Positions 7,927 through 15,383 of a stretch of DNA of 33,403 bases are shown piece after piece. The position numbers were made by a program, and so were the translations under genes. Location: the NCBI GenBank assembly GCA_030655145.1, contig JAURWD010000067.1:1-33403 (forward strand), in the 5' to 3' direction. The first letter of the stretch is position 1; each line of letters begins with the position of its first letter. The stretch is from Ferruginibacter sp. (lineage in GTDB: Bacteria > Bacteroidota > Bacteroidia > Chitinophagales > Chitinophagaceae). The notes under the pieces were generated by a model. It saw nothing but the letters and a program-made list of their open reading frames with translations. It ran no database searches and was not told where the DNA came from.

Positions 7927-10143
7927 TTACTTGGTGCGTGACAAAACCAAGATGGGAATGTCTACGCAAAGCGCAGCACTGAAATGCCAGGCATTTGCTT
8001 CCACAACATTAGCACCCTGTTTGATCGATCTTAACTGGGGTAAATATTGCGTACCAAATTTCAACGCGAGCGGACTGTTCTTAAATCCATAAACACCAAA
8101 CAGGCCTGGCGAAAATATTTGTCCGAGGGTAACTTTTTGCGGCAGATCATCGGTATCGTTGCTCCAGCGATAGGTAAGCGCAGCGCCAATATCAACCAGT
8201 GAGAGGTACACCGCAAACGAACTTGCCGAGGTCATACTATTACCCCAGGCAACGGAAACCCCGATTGGAGCAGTAATACCAAACACGCCATTTCCTTGTT
8301 GCTGGCTGGTAGACGGTGAATGAGATTCATAGCCTACATAAACGCCAGGGAATGAAGCGAGGCTAACCGTCCTTGCAGATTGGCGAATGGCGCGGTACGA
8401 CCTTGGTGGCGCCGCATAATTTTGCAATACCTGTTTGATCTGCCTTGCCGAATCTGCATACACCATATCAGTGATGAAGTTGACATAATTTGTTAGTTGC
8501 TGAATGGTTACGTCCTCATTGCTGCTATTGGTGATCTGCTTTACGAGGGCAATAATATTGACGCCCACCTGGGCGAGATTATTGGTCTTGACACCTTTGG
8601 CTACGGCGATCGTATTTTTTACGATCTCTTTGTATTTATAAAATTCAGGAGTACTAGAATAATCTGTAATGACCGAGCCTCCAAAATCGAACAGGTTGAA
8701 AAAGTCATCCGCGTTGCTGACGAAATAAGCTATAACGGCCTGCTTCTTATCTTCTGCTGACAATTGATCACCTACAACGGCTTTGTATTCTTTGATGCGC
8801 TGTTCGATGTTATTCGCCAGGGTTACAAATTGAAAAATGCGTTCTACCGACTGGTGCTTCAACAGTTGGCGCAAAGACTTGGGAGCTCCCTGTACCTGGA
8901 AACTCGCGTCGAGCAGCTGCCTGTTTTGCTCGTAAACCAACCCCAAAAAAACATTTATCACAAATGGGTTGAACACGCTCACTTTTGATTTGTCGATCCA
9001 GGTATCATCGTCAATGTTTTTGAGGTTTTTGGAAAGCACATTCAGGAGCGACAAAGCCACCCTCACCTTATTCGCGGAACTGTCATTCACCTTATAACCA
9101 TACTTTGAATCCACGAAGCGGAGGATGTCAGCGGGATGGTATTTTTCAGCCGACATTTTAATGGAATGATAGGCTGACATGAACAGGATAAAGTCTTCAC
9201 GGTTGCGATACGGCGCGTATTTATCATAGGAGAAAACCATGCGTTCAAAATTCTCCGGGAGGTTCGCCATGTCTTCTGCAAAAGCTGATTTGTATGTTGG
9301 GCCCATGGTGGGCACGGCGAAGACGTCGCCAGTGTTGAATACGTTGATGGTTTTTGGCAGCATGTATTCAAACTCTTTTACTCCCTGTATCTTTTTGCGA
9401 AACTCATTGATATAGGCCAGCGTCAGTTCCTCCTTGATACGATCGCGTAAAAAGTCAGCAAAGGCCTGCACATATTGAGTTACATCAATGCCACTGAGCG
9501 AACCGAGCACGCCTCCGGCAGATTGCAGATCAATGATGTCGGAACTCTTTTCTTTTTCCGCTGCCGGCACCGGGCGTTTAGCCGGGCTAAATTCTTCAAA
9601 GGCCAGTTTAAAAAATTCGTTGCTATTTTTCAGGCCACTGAAATTAGTATATGCGTTGGCGTTATATAGATTCACGAAATGTAGAATCGAGTCTTCATTA
9701 AAGGTCGCAGACTGGGCGGCCTTAAAAATGGCGAGCGCATCCCAATAAGCAATCCCGGTATACACCATGGCATCCGGGCCGGATTCTTTCGTAGTGGTAG
9801 TGGTACCTTTTACCCCAACTGAAAAATCAACGGACTCATCATCATTCACAAAAAGTTTACCGGCAACCGGCGGCTGATTTTTAAATGCCGTGAGCAGATT
9901 GAAACGTACGGTTTCAGAATTGGCCATCTTCGTTACCGACCCAGCGATTTTTTTTCCTTTCACGGAAAGTTTTACCGCATCGCCTTTCCCCGGCAAAACA
10001 TTTTCCACCAACAAAATGGAATCGCCATTACGCAGCGTAAAATTGCGACCCGCCAACAAACTGGAATAGTCCAGCTTTTGTTGCTGAGCCGAGGCGATGG
10101 AAAAAACTAAAAGCAGTACGGCACTGGTGAAAATACTTTTCAT
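7927..10143 (-). CDS. exported protein of unknown function with a beta-rich, outer-membrane-like C-terminus
   Basis: A 738-aa protein with a clear Sec signal peptide (hydrophobic core AVLLLVFSIASA, likely cut after residue 19, before QQQ). Residues about 20-600 are mostly helical with no motif I recognise. Residues about 600-738 alternate polar and hydrophobic stretches (VSVAWGNSMTSASSFAVYLS, DIGAALTYRWSND, FGVYGFKNSPLALKFGTQY), as in beta-barrel strands; the last residues (LVLSRTK) do not end in the aromatic residue usual for barrels. The ATG overlaps the stop of the trypsin-like protease gene by 4 nt (ATGA, 10140-10143), implying translational coupling. It closes a three-gene operon with the protease and a membrane protein, so a substrate or partner role for that protease is plausible but unproven. 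Confidence 0.75.
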   Translation of the reverse strand: MKSIFTSAVLLLVFSIASAQQQKLDYSSLLAGRNFTLRNGDSILLVENVLPGKGDAVKLSVKGKKIAGSVTKMANSETVRFNLLTAFKNQPPVAGKLFVNDDESVDFSVGVKGTTTTTKESGPDAMVYTGIAYWDALAIFKAAQSATFNEDSILHFVNLYNANAYTNFSGLKNSNEFFKLAFEEFSPAKRPVPAAEKEKSSDIIDLQSAGGVLGSLSGIDVTQYVQAFADFLRDRIKEELTLAYINEFRKKIQGVKEFEYMLPKTINVFNTGDVFAVPTMGPTYKSAFAEDMANLPENFERMVFSYDKYAPYRNREDFILFMSAYHSIKMSAEKYHPADILRFVDSKYGYKVNDSSANKVRVALSLLNVLSKNLKNIDDDTWIDKSKVSVFNPFVINVFLGLVYEQNRQLLDASFQVQGAPKSLRQLLKHQSVERIFQFVTLANNIEQRIKEYKAVVGDQLSAEDKKQAVIAYFVSNADDFFNLFDFGGSVITDYSSTPEFYKYKEIVKNTIAVAKGVKTNNLAQVGVNIIALVKQITNSSNEDVTIQQLTNYVNFITDMVYADSARQIKQVLQNYAAPPRSYRAIRQSARTVSLASFPGVYVGYESHSPSTSQQQGNGVFGITAPIGVSVAWGNSMTSASSFAVYLSLVDIGAALTYRWSNDTDDLPQKVTLGQIFSPGLFGVYGFKNSPLALKFGTQYLPQLRSIKQGANVVEANAWHFSAALCVDIPILVLSRTK

Positions 10144-11327
10144 TTGGTGGAAAGTTTTAGGTTAAAAAAGCTCAATATTTTATCCGCGGATAACACGTAC
10201 GTATTGTTTTTATCAGCGCCAATAATAATTCCGATCAATTGGTCACCGATCATAACAGGGCTGCCACTATCACCGCCATGGCTCATCCGTTCAACCTGTA
10301 TCAACTCACTTTTTGTGAAGATCTCGCCGTTGATGCGGCCGCGTTGCGATGAGTTGACAGACACAATTCGTTTACCCGTTACTGCTCCCGAGAACCCACC
10401 ATACATCGTAACGGCCTGCCCGATAAAACTCACGTCATCAATAATGTCGACCACGCTGTCAATGCGAACGTTTTCGTCTAACAGGTTGGAAATATCAGTG
10501 TCGCCAGGTATGCGAATCAATGCGGTATCATGCCATTCGTCAAACAACCCTTTGTACAAAAAACCAATTTTATTTTCTTCGTTTGAGTCGGCTTGCCAGG
10601 ACGGCATCACGAGGTGTAAAAATTCATCATGCTTTGCTACGTCATAACTACACCTGTTCTGCAGCAAGAGATCGAATGCCGCCACGTGATAATTTGTGAC
10701 CAGGTAATAATTGACAAACCCATCCGCTTCGTTTTCGGCGATAAAAGCACAGCTCCCCCAATCTGCCTGATCTATCCGCGACAAGCTGCCACCCGGCTTT
10801 CCGCGCAGCCCATCTCCGGGAAACACAAACTGCATTTCCATGTAGTCATCTTCCACCACATCTGTCGGGATAGCAAATCCCTTGAAGGGCAAAAATGGCG
10901 GGATCGTTTTGAAGCCATGCTGATCACTCTTGCTTTTCACCTGGAAACTCAAACTCAATAGGTCCATGTCAGTCCCGGCGCGTTTTTTCTTCCCTATAAA
11001 AATGCCCGTAACGCCATAATCATCTGATATCATGTGGTCAGTGTAATATTCCTTGGCCAGGAGCAGGACTTCGTTTTGTTGCTGACTGTTAAGCTGTTCA
11101 AATGTGTCGGTATTCCAGGTAAATTCAACTCCGTCGATTCCACCACTCCACACAAAAGCATTATTCGTTAAGCGATACCAGATACTGTTTCCTTTATAGG
11201 GCTGGCCGATCACTGTACCCAACACCTCTATTTCTTCGCCCGGATCATAGTAGCCAGGGTTGTTATCAAGTTCAATGGCTGGATGATCAGTGCGAATATT
11301 CAGGTATGTTTTAACAAGCGCTTTCAT
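10140..11327 (-). CDS. trypsin-like serine protease with N-terminal SH3-like domain, no export signal
   Basis: A 395-aa protein. Residues 1-65 (VKTYLNIRTDHP, EEIEVLGTVIGQPYKGNSIWYRL) look like a bacterial SH3 domain. Residues about 75-130 are an unassigned linker or small domain. Residues about 165-395 are a chymotrypsin-fold protease with the full triad: His214 in VTNYHVAA, Asp267 in WHDTALIRI, Ser354 in HGGDSGSPVMI. There is no signal peptide, so it is predicted to be cytoplasmic. Its start shares one nucleotide with the stop of the upstream membrane-protein gene (TGATG at 11325-11329), and its stop overlaps the next start (ATGA), so all three genes are made together. Similar soluble trypsin-like modules occur in bacterial conflict systems; the substrate is unknown. 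Confidence 0.86.
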   Translation of the reverse strand: MKALVKTYLNIRTDHPAIELDNNPGYYDPGEEIEVLGTVIGQPYKGNSIWYRLTNNAFVWSGGIDGVEFTWNTDTFEQLNSQQQNEVLLLAKEYYTDHMISDDYGVTGIFIGKKKRAGTDMDLLSLSFQVKSKSDQHGFKTIPPFLPFKGFAIPTDVVEDDYMEMQFVFPGDGLRGKPGGSLSRIDQADWGSCAFIAENEADGFVNYYLVTNYHVAAFDLLLQNRCSYDVAKHDEFLHLVMPSWQADSNEENKIGFLYKGLFDEWHDTALIRIPGDTDISNLLDENVRIDSVVDIIDDVSFIGQAVTMYGGFSGAVTGKRIVSVNSSQRGRINGEIFTKSELIQVERMSHGGDSGSPVMIGDQLIGIIIGADKNNTYVLSADKILSFFNLKLSTK

Positions 11328-12544
11328 CAGCCTTCCCGGTTTAAGGGTGACACACTGTTGTCGCGTCTATACGCTTCCGTACTGTTCGTATCCTGCTTCG
11401 CGGAAGTTCGCAGTTTCATTAATTTATTTAAAAGATCAAACCAAAAAGGAGCGCCAAGAGAAATAGCAATGGCAGTGACAAGAAATCCAAAAAAATGTGA
11501 GAGGAGTAATCGAAAAAAGTAGCGCCATTTCTCTTCCCGGGTTACCGGGTAATAACCATCAGCCACGATCGAACTTTGATGAATATTGAGAAAGGTGGTT
11601 TCATCAAGGGCTGGAGAAAATGCCTTCACCCCAGTGGCTTTATCGGTCGTGATAAATACGGAATCAGGTAACCAGGCGCCGGAACCGAGCAAACTATTCG
11701 CATTATTTATATCGGCCTCGAGTTGTCGTTTTACCGCAAGCAATGAATCATGACGTACACTAAGGTTTTGGCCAACATTGACTGAGGGAGAATCGGTAGT
11801 TCTTTGTGCCGCAGGCGCTTCCGGGTGAGCTGTTATGTAGGCACTAGCAAGGTTGACCATCTGCGCCCGCGCTGCTTTATCAGTCGACAATTTGCCAATG
11901 ATCGTAAAAGTATCTGCGTTAAAAAACCAGGCCATTAAGAACCCGAGTACGAGTAACACGATCTGTATTTTTCGTTTGTACCATTCCGTGGCTTGCTCCA
12001 TTGTACGGTCGAACCAGGCCTCCAGGCGAATCTTAAATTTCACGACATCACCATACGAATCATTCCAAAGGCTTAACACATACTTCGCCGTCTCCGTATC
12101 AAAAATGTTTTCTTCCGGGGAAAGGGTTTCATCCCGGGCAACAAGTTTCTTCAACTTGTCCTCAATGCGAACCTTGTTTGCAGCACCTTCGCCGCTTAGC
12201 AAATAAATGATGGTCTTAGAAAAACTGATCGACTTAAAGGACGAAGGCACTTTGAACACACCGGTACTGCCGAGGTATTTTATTTCAGGATGATTGTAAA
12301 AGTTGCGGACGCGAAGGTTGTCTGGATTTTTTAGCAGTTTGAAAGAATCAATGATCCGGTATAAAATACTGTGCTTGGTTTCATCTTCATCATTCAGCAT
12401 CCTGTCGATACCTTCTTTTAAATTCCGGGCCCTCAGGCCTACCCATGTAGCAAGTAGCTCCGACAAGACAGTTGCGAACAGGCTGTACAGGAGATAAATA
12501 AAAATGAGTCCAATAACAATATCAAAAGCAATGTTGTTAAACAT
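11327..12544 (-). CDS. membrane protein of unknown function, first gene of the protease operon
   Basis: I place the start at ATG 12544 (MFNNIAFDIVIGLIFIYLLY), giving 405 aa. An upstream in-frame ATG at 12589 would add 15 polar residues before the first membrane segment and is less likely. Hydrophobic segments are at about 5-27 of the chosen protein, 195-215 (IVLLVLGFLMAWFFNADTF) and 350-375 (LLLSHFFGFLVTAIAISL). Between them are charged, helical stretches, including a loop of roughly 100 residues after the second segment. No family is recognised. The stop is fused to the start of the trypsin-like gene (TGATG). A membrane scaffold or sensor for the soluble protease is a reasonable hypothesis. 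Confidence 0.72.
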   Translation of the reverse strand: MFNNIAFDIVIGLIFIYLLYSLFATVLSELLATWVGLRARNLKEGIDRMLNDEDETKHSILYRIIDSFKLLKNPDNLRVRNFYNHPEIKYLGSTGVFKVPSSFKSISFSKTIIYLLSGEGAANKVRIEDKLKKLVARDETLSPEENIFDTETAKYVLSLWNDSYGDVVKFKIRLEAWFDRTMEQATEWYKRKIQIVLLVLGFLMAWFFNADTFTIIGKLSTDKAARAQMVNLASAYITAHPEAPAAQRTTDSPSVNVGQNLSVRHDSLLAVKRQLEADINNANSLLGSGAWLPDSVFITTDKATGVKAFSPALDETTFLNIHQSSIVADGYYPVTREEKWRYFFRLLLSHFFGFLVTAIAISLGAPFWFDLLNKLMKLRTSAKQDTNSTEAYRRDNSVSPLNREG

Positions 12545-12613
12545 GCAGAAGGAAGTTTTGCGCCTACTCTCTGATCCCGTTTTCGGCAATGCGGGGGTTT
12601 AAAAAAGGATCAC

Positions 12614-12688
12614 ATGATGGTCTATGGAAATTACAAGGGCGAATACAAACCGAACGGCTATTCGAAGGAAGGGGATTTCCGGTGCTAA
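12614..12688 (+). CDS. possible 24-codon peptide or coding remnant
   Basis: ATG ATG at 12614 opens a 24-codon frame reading MMVYGNYKGEYKPNGYSKEG, then DFRC and a stop. The codons look like those of coding DNA here, but the frame is very short, no ribosome site stands out, and nothing around it supports expression. It may be a remnant of a lost gene. Confidence 0.15.
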   Translation: MMVYGNYKGEYKPNGYSKEGDFRC

Positions 12689-12784
12689 CCTACGTTTTTA
12701 ATTTTATATCTGCAAGCTAACAACATCCGCCGCCGCTTACTACTGTGGTCAAAATGAATGACTTACCGCATTAGTGTTTTCAAT

Positions 12785-12922
12785 TTACCCGCCCTTGCAT
12801 GAAGGCGTTGCGATTATCAACCTTAATATTTCATGCGTGTTGTTCGGGTTGTATCCAACAGCAAAGTTGATAGAATTTGTGGTAGCTAAACCGTCCAATA
12901 CCAGGATCTTTTCACCGGTGTT
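12785..12922 (-). pseudogene. possible coding remnant without a start codon
   Basis: On the minus strand, a 45-codon frame runs between two stops with coding-like content (GEKILVLDGLATT, then INFAVGYNPNNTHEILRL), ending TPSCKGG and TAA at 12785-12787. There is no ATG and the frame is closed upstream by a stop at 12923-12925. An open run of this length can occur by chance, so this is a weak call. It lies in the 488-bp space between the protease operon and the small peptide gene, which otherwise holds only the tiny ORF at 12614 and a promoter candidate. Confidence 0.2.
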
Positions 12923-12967
12923 TTAACGGTATTTGGTTTTGGAATTCACCCTTTCTTGCCTGCCCTA

Positions 12968-12997
12968 TTGCATTAAGAATTGCCAAAAACTATCTTG
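12968..12997 (+). promoter_or_regulatory. candidate Bacteroidota-type promoter for the peptide/two-component block
   Basis: TTG at 12968-12970 and TATCTTG at 12991-12997 are 20 nt apart. This approximates the TTTG / TAnnTTTG pattern of the Bacteroidota housekeeping sigma factor, with one missing T in the -7 box. Transcription would begin near 13004, about 29 nt before the ATG at 13033. Confidence 0.4.
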
Positions 12998-13032
12998 TAT
13001 AAAAATCATTCATCAGCTAAAAATTTTCAATC

Positions 13033-13245
13033 ATGCCAAACGAATCAAGATTCGAAGTTGAATTTACACGTGAACAAATCGAACAGCTTTTAGCCAACCC
13101 CGAGCTGAAATACCTGAACGTATCCGGAAGCTATGTGCACACCGGTGAAAATGTATGGACCATGCAAGCTGAAGGGTATGGAACTGATAGTAAGAAAGAT
13201 AGGACCTCGGCTCCGTCTGCCGCGCCTTGCATCAAACCATGTTAG
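13033..13245 (+). CDS. small hypothetical peptide with a Cys-containing tail
   Basis: A 70-aa acidic-to-neutral peptide beginning MPNESRFEVEFTREQIEQLL. The N-terminal half is predicted helical and charged; the tail is Ser/Ala/Pro-rich and ends CIKPC. There is no signal peptide and no double-glycine motif. It has a promoter candidate upstream, and the gene for a 7-TM protein starts 34 bp downstream, so it may be in the operon of the sensor genes. A signalling or modified-peptide precursor role is only a guess based on size, the tail cysteines and position. Confidence 0.6.
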   Translation: MPNESRFEVEFTREQIEQLLANPELKYLNVSGSYVHTGENVWTMQAEGYGTDSKKDRTSAPSAAPCIKPC

Positions 13246-13279
13246 CTTCCATCCCACTTGTAAACATTACCCGTTCTAA

Positions 13280-13918
13280 ATGGAAGAATTTTTAAAACAC
13301 GATTTAGAACCACTGTCATACCTGGTTTATTGTCTTGCTGTTTTCACCATGCTCAAAAAACAAAAGCCAAGTAGAAGGATCGTGTTGTTCCTGTATTATT
13401 TACTGGCTTCGGTAATTATAGCGATCGCATGTCATTCCGTTGATGAAATCAACCGGATACTGTACAACACGTTTTTCTTTATGACCATCTGCGTCTTGTC
13501 TTTTTATTATCGCGACCTGGTGCTGAGCGCTATGAAGAAAAAAGTTATTCTCGGCCTGTTTGTGCTGAACCTGGCATTATTTGTTAACCAAAGTGTTGTG
13601 TCGAACCAGTTGATAGAGATCAACAATTATTCGTATGCGATCACGTATCTCACCATCGTCGTGTATGCTCTTTTATTTTTTCACCAGGTTATGACGAACG
13701 TGACGGAAGCAAACATCCTGCACCAGTTTGATTTTTGGCTGGCTTCGGGATACCTGATGTATTTCGTCGGTTGCTTTTTTATCATCCTGTTCTATGACAA
13801 TGTTGAGGTAAAACACCGGGCAGTGCTGTGGTCGGTGCAAAACATCATTCTTCTTTTTAGTTCAATGCTTACCCTTTTCGGGGCTGTATGGATTCGTTAT
13901 CAAGTCAAATATTATTAG
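13280..13918 (+). CDS. predicted seven-helix integral membrane protein
   Basis: A 212-aa protein made almost entirely of hydrophobic segments, at about 13-27, 35-50, 60-78, 87-105, 118-136, 153-172 and 184-206, with short charged loops. No enzyme motif is visible. Its last 31 bp overlap the start of the histidine kinase gene (13888), a strong sign of co-translation. Such proteins beside HisKA_3 kinases with little sensory domain of their own may supply the sensing part; that role is inferred from position. Confidence 0.75.
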   Translation: MEEFLKHDLEPLSYLVYCLAVFTMLKKQKPSRRIVLFLYYLLASVIIAIACHSVDEINRILYNTFFFMTICVLSFYYRDLVLSAMKKKVILGLFVLNLALFVNQSVVSNQLIEINNYSYAITYLTIVVYALLFFHQVMTNVTEANILHQFDFWLASGYLMYFVGCFFIILFYDNVEVKHRAVLWSVQNIILLFSSMLTLFGAVWIRYQVKYY

Positions 13919-14685
13919 TGTCTGGAATCACTTCCATCCTGATCGTCACAGGCTTCCTGCTGATCATAGCTGTAGGCATCATCGTCCTGGTTTTCGTCTA
14001 CCAGAAAAAACAAGTGCACTACCTGAAAGAAAATGAAAAACTGAAGATCAGTTTTGAAAAGGAATTGATGAAATCACAAATGGAGATCCAGGAGCAAACG
14101 CTTAGTCATGTAAGCCGTGAACTACATGATAATCTTGGCCAGGTGGCGAGCCTTATCAAAATAAATCTTGGAACCATTTCTATCAAGGATGCCGAAAAGG
14201 CCACTGAAAAAATTGAAGACACCAAGGACCTGACTCGCCAGTTGATCGCAGATATCAAATCGTTATCAGTAAGCCTGGGAAGCGACCTGCTTACGCAGTC
14301 TGGGCTCATCAAGGCCATTGAAACGGAGGTGGGTCGTTTAAACAAAACCGGTGAGTTTACGGCTGACATCAAAAGTCCGGCGCACAGGATTACGATCGCT
14401 CTCGACAAGGAGATCATCATTTTCCGCATGGTGCAGGAGGTGCTGAATAATATTGTGAAACACAGCGGCGCCAGGCAGGTACACATCAACTTGAATATGA
14501 CTGATGATCGACTTTTTTTATCAATCGAGGATGATGGTGTGGGCTTTCGCCCAGAAGATAAGGTGCAGGCTTCAGGTGCCGGCATCCGCAATTTAAAAAG
14601 TCGGGCCATACTAATCAACGCGAATCTAATTATCAACAGTGCGCCAGGAAATGGCACCCGCATAACCATCGATTTACCGCTGTAA
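13888..14685 (+). CDS. HisKA_3-family sensor histidine kinase
   Basis: A 265-aa protein with one membrane helix at about 10-38 and almost no periplasmic domain. The dimerisation/phosphoacceptor motif is SRELHDNLGQ, with phospho-His80. The ATPase domain shows the N box (EVLNNIVKHSGA, Asn187), the G1 box DDGVGF (215-220), G2 AGIRNLKSRA and the closing GNGTRITIDLPL. This is the NarX/DesK-like class that pairs with LuxR/NarL-type regulators. It overlaps the 7-TM gene upstream by 31 bp, and the response regulator begins 9 bp downstream. All motifs are intact, so the kinase looks functional even though its partner regulator is damaged. Confidence 0.92.
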   Translation: MDSLSSQILLVSGITSILIVTGFLLIIAVGIIVLVFVYQKKQVHYLKENEKLKISFEKELMKSQMEIQEQTLSHVSRELHDNLGQVASLIKINLGTISIKDAEKATEKIEDTKDLTRQLIADIKSLSVSLGSDLLTQSGLIKAIETEVGRLNKTGEFTADIKSPAHRITIALDKEIIIFRMVQEVLNNIVKHSGARQVHINLNMTDDRLFLSIEDDGVGFRPEDKVQASGAGIRNLKSRAILINANLIINSAPGNGTRITIDLPL

Positions 14686-14694
14686 ACCACACCT

Positions 14695-15144
14695 ATGCCA
14701 AACAAAAACATGATCAAGATTGCGGTGGTCGACGACCATTGGATGATCCGTAAAGGCTTCATACACCTGATCCATTCGGTATGCCGCGAGTGCATGATTT
14801 CCCTTGAAGGAGAAAATGGCCTGGATCTGCAACAGAAGCTTACCGGCGATAATCAACCTGACATCCTCTTACTGGATGTGAATATGCCGAAGATGGACGG
14901 GTTCGCTACAGTTGAATGGCTTAAAGAAACCTATCCCACAATAAAAGTGATCATTATCACAATGGTAGAAAAAGAGGAGGCCATCGCAAAAATGTATGAG
15001 CTGGGAGTGAAAGCGTACCTGAGTAAGTCAGTTGAGCCGGGCCAGTTATACAAGGTGTTAAAGAATGTCTATAAAAATGCTAAACGGTTTTATTACACCC
15101 AATCCGAGAGCACCCATTTGTTCTACAAGCCGGCGAAGAACTGA
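14695..15144 (+). CDS. response regulator receiver domain (NarL-type, truncated by loss of its HTH frame)
   Basis: A 149-aa protein with a complete receiver domain: Asp13/Asp14 (AVVDDH), phospho-acceptor Asp61 (LLLDVNMPKMDG), Thr89 (IIITM) and Lys111 (AYLSKS). NarL-type regulators are usually about 205-220 aa with a C-terminal LuxR HTH. Here the frame ends at 15142-15144 in an odd tail (THLFYKPAKN) directly before a frameshifted HTH remnant. The protein as read would be a receiver-only regulator able to take phosphate from the adjacent kinase but not bind DNA. Real decay, assembly indels or programmed frameshifting could explain it; decay or error seems likelier because several shifts are needed. 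Confidence 0.85.
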   Translation: MPNKNMIKIAVVDDHWMIRKGFIHLIHSVCRECMISLEGENGLDLQQKLTGDNQPDILLLDVNMPKMDGFATVEWLKETYPTIKVIIITMVEKEEAIAKMYELGVKAYLSKSVEPGQLYKVLKNVYKNAKRFYYTQSESTHLFYKPAKN

Positions 15145-15332
15145 CAATCCTCTGGTCCTTTCTTCGACAATTTATTAATAAGCGCATTTACCTGGCAGGT
15201 AGGCGAACCTTTTGAAGATGTATCGTAGAAAAAGAAACCGCAACGCCCTCTTTGAAAAATTAAATGTAAAAAGCCGCGTAGGGATAGCCCTGTACGCGGG
15301 TGAAACACGGCCTGGTTCAATTACAGGGTTAA
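15117..15332 (+). pseudogene. frameshifted remnant of the regulator's LuxR/NarL HTH output domain
   Basis: Downstream of the receiver stop, pieces of a LuxR-type HTH appear in successive frames. From 15135, EELTILWSFLRQFINKRI matches the first helices. After a garbled middle (CGAACC...ATGTATCGT, probably RTVE.YR), 15248-15298 reads LFEKLNVKSRVGIALYA, the typical recognition-helix end. One extra G near 15297-15300 shifts the frame, and 15300-15332 reads VKHGLVQLQG and TAA, the expected domain end. At least three frame changes are needed. Total length with the receiver (14695-15332) fits a normal NarL-type regulator of about 212 aa. Confidence 0.75.
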
Positions 15333-15383
15333 CTTATTGGGGATCTATTTCAACTATACCTTAACGTTAGCCTGGAATGGTTC

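Noticed and set aside
12545..12589. Longer start for the membrane protein of the protease operon
   Set aside because: It adds only polar residues before the first membrane helix; the ATG at 12544 is a better start.
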